Shown piece by piece: positions 58,961 to 64,000 of a stretch of DNA of 64,000 nucleotides. Positions within the stretch are counted from its first letter, which is position 1. Each line of letters begins with the position of its first letter. The translations under genes were made by a program, and so were the position numbers. The DNA lies in the NCBI RefSeq assembly GCF_965638725.1, contig NC_134961.1, forward strand, positions 2,232,001-2,296,000, read 5' to 3'. This DNA comes from Aptenodytes patagonicus (taxonomy: Eukaryota > Chordata > Aves > Sphenisciformes > Spheniscidae). The notes below the pieces were generated by a model. It saw only the letters and a list, made by a program, of their open reading frames with translations, searched no databases and was not told the origin of the DNA.

Positions 58961-61900
58961 CCTCTTGGAGTCCACGAGGCAGGCGGAAGTCTGTGTCACT
59001 GTAGGACACAGTCACTTTCTTTGCTTTTAGTTAATTGCAACATAAAAAGTGCGTCCATTTCTCTTGCCATCCCAATTGCCTTTGTTTCAGTCTGCTTCCC
59101 AGAAATTGCCTCTCTGAGTAAGTACGAGCAAAATGTCTGCCTCCTGCAGCGAGAGGCATCAGCCGCAGGCTCAGCCAGCTCTGCACAGGTGCAGCCGTGT
59201 CTCAAATCTAGTTTAGAAAAAAAAGAATTGGTTCCTTATTCAGTTGATATTTCTTAGTCTTCTGCCACAGTGGGTCAGTGTGGGGGCTTCCCACATGGTA
59301 TATCCAAACCACAAGCAATTATGCCGTGCAGGCTAATAAACGTTTCTCCAGCCTTTGGTACCGATGGTGATCTCCATGAGGTGAGGAGATGGGTGCAGGG
59401 TGACGATTTGTCTGTCTACCACCATCCTCTTCTGGCTCCTGCACCTCCCCAGTAGCCCTATATTCGTATGCCTTTTAGGCTTTTTAGCATTTAAACAGCT
59501 AGCCTGCGTGCTGTAATGACATTGCTTACCTCCCATCTGTTTGGTGCCTGCATGCTCACAGAGGAAGCTCTGGATTTGTCCTGCCTGAATGAACACAGCA
59601 GAGCAAACCATGACCAGAAGCAGAGAGCATGTGGAAGTTTCTGCCTGGCACAGTCGCCAGCCTCTCTGTCTGAAACATGAGTAATCCCTGTGCAGATGCT
59701 GGTTACGTTAGTGACTTGTATACTTTGCGTGAGCTCCGGCTTCCAGCGATGCTCCCCGGAGAGCCGGGCTTCTTCACTCCCCGGCGCGGTGGGATGGAAA
59801 GGACTGGCAGGGCTCCGAGGAGAAAAGACTTCTTAGCAATTCTTTCCACAACAACTATGATCTTTAGGAGCAGATGAACACTCATCTGCAAAGGAAAACG
59901 CAGCTAGCGGATCTGGTTGATGCTGTTCAGTCATCCAAGCCAGCTTTGGGTTTTCCAGCCCATTCTCGGTCACAGGAGTAGCTCACGGTTCTGCCAGTGC
60001 AGTACCTGAGCAGCTCAGCCATGCATGTCGGTATGCAGCTGATGGCTGACATCACTCACAAACCTGACAAAATCTGATGAGGGCACTAAAGGTGCTCAAC
60101 TGAAAGGGAAGGAGCAATTAAATCTCCTTTCTGCAACAACTGAAACAGTGGAGGCCACCACAGAAGGCACAGACAACCGTATGAAGGTCTGAAGGCCTGA
60201 AGGCCCTGAAGCTCCCTGGTCATCTGGAAACTAACCTTGCAAAGTTTTCACTGCACAGCCGCACAGAGCTGGTACTGGGGAAGGGCAGAGCTGTGCAGCC
60301 GGGATCCCAGTGAGGGAGAAGACGGGCACTGGCTGTGTAGGGATTGCATGGGCTTGAGCCCCACAGGAGACTTCTTTTGGATAAAGTACTTCCCCTGGGA
60401 GCAGATGTGCATTTCTAAGCAAAGAAACTGTCATCCTGCTTGTTTGTACAGGGCTCAGGAAATCAGGCTTTATGTGTGTTTTCTGTAAGTACGTCCCATC
60501 ACACTGAACAACATACCCGACTGATCCTCACTTTCTCCCACAGGCAGAGCCAGCTACGCCAAGTCCCGTCTATGAAGTTACCACACAGGCTAGGCAAGAT
60601 ACTGTTTTTCACCTCCCAAATCCCCACTGGGTAGGAAAGTAACATTTTCACCTTGTTCTCTGATGACCATGATGAAGATGAAGAACAAATACTCATCCAG
60701 CCTAACTTCAGACCTTAATTAAATTACCTAACCTAGGTCCTGGCAGCCACCGGTCCTGGTGGAGCCATCAGCGAAGGGCAGGCGTCTCTGGCGCGTCAAT
60801 CAGACACCGTGTGGGTGGTATCAGCCTGCAGAGTTCTCCAAGAGAGGGACCCCAGTTGTTAGGCTCCAAATGCATAAAGTGGGGTGAATTCAGGCACAAG
60901 TGACATCCTTAATGTTGGAAATGAAATATTCAGCATACAAGCCACAGGCTAATATCTGAGCTGCTGAACTAGCTTTCCTCTCACTTTGGTGTAAGTTAAA
61001 TGAAAAGACTCTTCATGCAAAATTACACCCATGTTTAATTACTGTTGTTGGCATTACAATATCACTACGTAGTCCTAGGTGCAGATGAGGACCCTGCTGT
61101 TTCAGGCTCTACACAAGCACTGCAGAGTGGTTCCTGCCAGAAGTGTGTGCTCACTTGGCACTGCATGGCAATGTGATAAAGCTTTGATCAAAATCGGAAA
61201 AATCATGTCCTATCCAGGAAAGCCAGGTAGTCATATACACCCGGTTTGGAGGTCACGTTTTCCAGTTTCTGCTGTAAATCAAGATTTTTTTTTTTAACAT
61301 CCTATGAAATAAAACATTTGCAGGGGAGTTCTGGCTTGAGAAAAGGAAGTCGCTGATATGCTTGCAATTACATTTCTGGCTTTATGAACGACAAAATTAG
61401 AAGTGATTTCTGTAAGTGGTCTGAGGGTGTAACAGAAGAAGCTTGGACAAGCAGAGCCAAAGAGACAAGCATGGGAATGCATTCAAAGAGCTGCCTTAGG
61501 CTCAGCCTGCATAACATGTTACTGACAGCTGGCCAGGAATACACCAAGCACGCTGCAAGGTCCAGGCCCTGTCCAAGGAATCTGCAACCCAACACCGGCA
61601 AACTCGAAGCCAGGACATCACCGGAGGAGGAAGGGAAGTGTGTCTGCAACAGGAAGGAAGAGAAGAGCAATAAACACAGTTGCGAAAGCAAAAAGGTTGA
61701 TGGAGGACTTTGGAAGATAGGGAGTGACTGGCCGACAGGGGACAGGACGGAGAAGGGGCAGCCTGAAGGACAGCAAAAGAAAGAGGAGACAGGAACTGAC
61801 AGTGGGTGGGAAGGGAGAGAGAAAATGAGTTCAAACTCAATTTTTAATATTACTCATTGTGGATAAAAAAATGGGTTTAAATAAGTGCTTGCTGTAAAAG

Positions 61901-63400
61901 TCCTGTTGTTGTCCTGCTGCTATGACACTGCATGCTCATGTCTCCACTCTGCTGAGTCCTACAAATCACCCCACTCTGTGTTTGTGGCACACAACAGCCC
62001 CTCCTGATCCACGCCCGGGAGAGCAGGTAAAGGCAGAGAGCTCTGCACTGCTTCCAGCCAGCAGCGCCGGAGCAGCACCTCTCTGCGGTCCTGAGCACTT
62101 CCAAGCAATGACCCAAGCTTCTTCCCGGACCCTGGACCCTGATGGCACCAGGAGGGTGAAGAGTCAGGCCAAAACCTCTGCATGTGCCTTCTGTGGCATT
62201 GCCCCAATGCTACCAACAACTCCATGGTTAAACAGTGTTACCCTCTTCTGATAGCTGTCTTCAATAATTGTAAAATTTCATTTTCTTTGTGGTGATGCTG
62301 TAACTTAGTGAGCTGGAAACATTCCCAGAAAGGAAAGAAAACTGTACTCTGAAGACATTTATTTTAATTGTTTTATGAGGCACCCATAGAAAATGACACT
62401 AAGCTATCTCTGAAGAGGCAACGTTAAAGCATGGGAGCTTCTCCTCCCAAAGAGGCACCTCACGCTGAATCTCTGACAGGTCCACTTTGCCTCTAATGTG
62501 CTTCTTCATGCTGCTGTATGCTCTTTGCAGCTGATTGATAGGTTTATTTTCTGCCCTTCATCTAAGATGACTGTTAGTCAGCTTGGCTTGGACTTCCCCA
62601 AACTGAGATAAGAGCAAAGTTGCCATGAATCCAAGCGATCTCAGAGAAGGGTACTAAAAAGCCTGACTCTCCTGTCACTTGCAGCGATGTAACTTTGGGG
62701 AGCTGCTGTCCTGACCATAGGCTGACAAGGAGCGACCGCTGAAAGAGATCCCAAAGCCTGCCAGATGTGCGGAGCGATACACGTGCCTCTCTCCGGGTGG
62801 CATTGCACTGTGCCTGGGGAGTCAGCTGCCGGCCCGACACTTTAAATTGGGGTTCAGCTACTGAGTTCTTGAGTTGTGCCAAAGGTCTCCAAGGGATAAA
62901 GCTTTCCTGATGGGGTTTTAAGATATCAACCTGAAGCCATTTCCAAGAAGGAAATGGAAGTGGAAAACAAGAGCCAGTGGAAGAATAAAAAGTTAAGGTT
63001 AAGACAGAAAGGCTTCAAATGCTCTGGAGTGAACACTTCACTTACAGGACCGCCATGAGGCTGTGGCAGTAGGCCTCCTAAGATGTAACTGCAAATGAAA
63101 TATGACTTTTCAGGGCAGTCTTAGGTCCACGCTAGGTGGAGAAACCAGAGAATAAATTCCTGGGATGTTGGGTTTGCCAGTGGACGAGCCGGGTGAAGCA
63201 GCTGTGGGCTGTGCTGGGGAGCCACAAGTGACTCCATCCCAGGCTGAGAGAGGACCAAACGATCAGCAGCGCCACATGGGCCTTCACTTGTGCATCACAC
63301 AGTACCCAAGCAAGTTTGCTTCAGTGAAGCCAGACCTCACGTGAAGTGCTTCAAAGACTTGTTTTGATACACACAGAGAGCAGAAACTTTATTAACCAGC
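58960..63400. other. Gene-free stretch
   Basis: No coding, RNA or repeat feature could be supported here. Confidence 0.5.
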
Positions 63401-63439
63401 TTTACTTCACTGAACAGTCTCTCCATAATCACAGTCAGC

Positions 63440-63760
63440 ACAAATTGCGTTCAAAAGAGCGTGTTAAAGTCATTAGCTGAAGATCAGGCGAGGAAGCCAT
63501 CCATTCCCTAGTGATTAACCAGCAATTTCCTATCCATCAAGGCCCAGTGCTGTACTCCATTAGACTTTATGAAACATGCAGGGTGTGTGTATGGCAGAGA
63601 ACATGGTAATTGCTTTAATTACAATTCTTTTGATTAGTAATTTTCATTCACTGTCAAGAAGGTTGCCTGCTCCTGCATTTGGGGAGAACAGTTTTCATCC
63701 CCTCCTTCTCAGGAACATGTTTTGTGTGAGCAACCGCTCCTCAGATCCCTACCACTCTTC
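63440..63760. promoter_or_regulatory. Candidate conserved non-coding element near the right edge
   Basis: Clustered TAATTG, TTAATTA and GATTAGTAAT motifs around 63605-63645 with smooth AT-rich flanks. Suggestive of a homeodomain-bound enhancer; unproven. Confidence 0.2.
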
Positions 63761-64000
63761 CCTGCAGAACAGCACGAGGTGTTTGCGTATGTGTGTTTGC
63801 ATGACGAAAGCTGTCATATTTTGGTCCTTTCTAAGCTTCCTGTAATATTCTGCATCTTCATAGCCACAGCACAGTTTAATTTTCGGAAGCCAGCAGGCAG
63901 ACTGTTTTTCTCCTGCTTCATCTGTTCTCAGACAGGCTCATTAATGTTGCTGCTGTCTTGCACTTCAGTGCTTTCTTTAATCAGATCATACCACTCCCAG

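Noticed and set aside
1-64000. CRISPR arrays, phage, operons, riboswitches or other prokaryotic systems
   Set aside because: No direct-repeat/spacer pattern or bacterial gene structure is present; the window is a vertebrate chromosome.

Overview
The window is nuclear DNA from a vertebrate and almost certainly from a bird. It carries spliced vertebrate genes with GT-AG introns, CpG-island promoters and three copies of CR1, the dominant avian LINE. No bacterial, phage, plasmid or viral feature is visible, and no novel microbial-type system was found. The species cannot be named from the sequence alone.

Three protein-coding genes could be assembled exon by exon; in each, splice phase, reading frame and similarity to the family agree. 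(1) ABCA3 (lipid ABC transporter) on the minus strand: its first six coding exons (residues 1-330) lie between 8355 and 584, and the gene runs off the left edge. A likely non-coding first exon sits in a CpG island near 13.64-13.75 kb, next to a (CGG)9 run and a long GT microsatellite. (2) VRK3 (vaccinia-related-kinase-family pseudokinase) on the plus strand: eleven coding exons from 23954 to 31976, then an intron in the 3' UTR and a final UTR exon ending near 34.05 kb. (3) CCNF (cyclin F, an F-box protein) on the minus strand: seventeen coding exons from 49163 to 35555, predicted 782 residues. VRK3 and CCNF are tail to tail.

Layout: 1-8.4 kb ABCA3 coding exons and introns; 8.4-13.7 kb ABCA3 5' intron and promoter; 13.8-23.4 kb intergenic (GT microsatellite, low-complexity DNA, one candidate regulatory element at 22.2-22.7 kb); 23.45-34.05 kb VRK3, with a 1-kb CR1 in its 3' UTR intron; 34.05-49.2 kb CCNF; 49.2-49.9 kb CCNF CpG-island promoter with CCAAT and CHR-like motifs; 49.9-64 kb no recognisable coding sequence, only a possible divergent transcript ending near 50.47 kb and two AT-rich stretches that look like candidate conserved elements.

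The genes do not form a pathway. ABCA3 loads phospholipid into lamellar bodies, VRK3 is a nuclear scaffold/pseudokinase, and CCNF is the substrate receptor of an SCF ubiquitin ligase. The points most worth a second look are the partly preserved catalytic motifs in this VRK3, a probable GC-AG intron in CCNF, altered glycosylation sequons in ABCA3, and VRK3 lying between ABCA3 and CCNF. Comparisons with human proteins were made from memory, not by alignment software.
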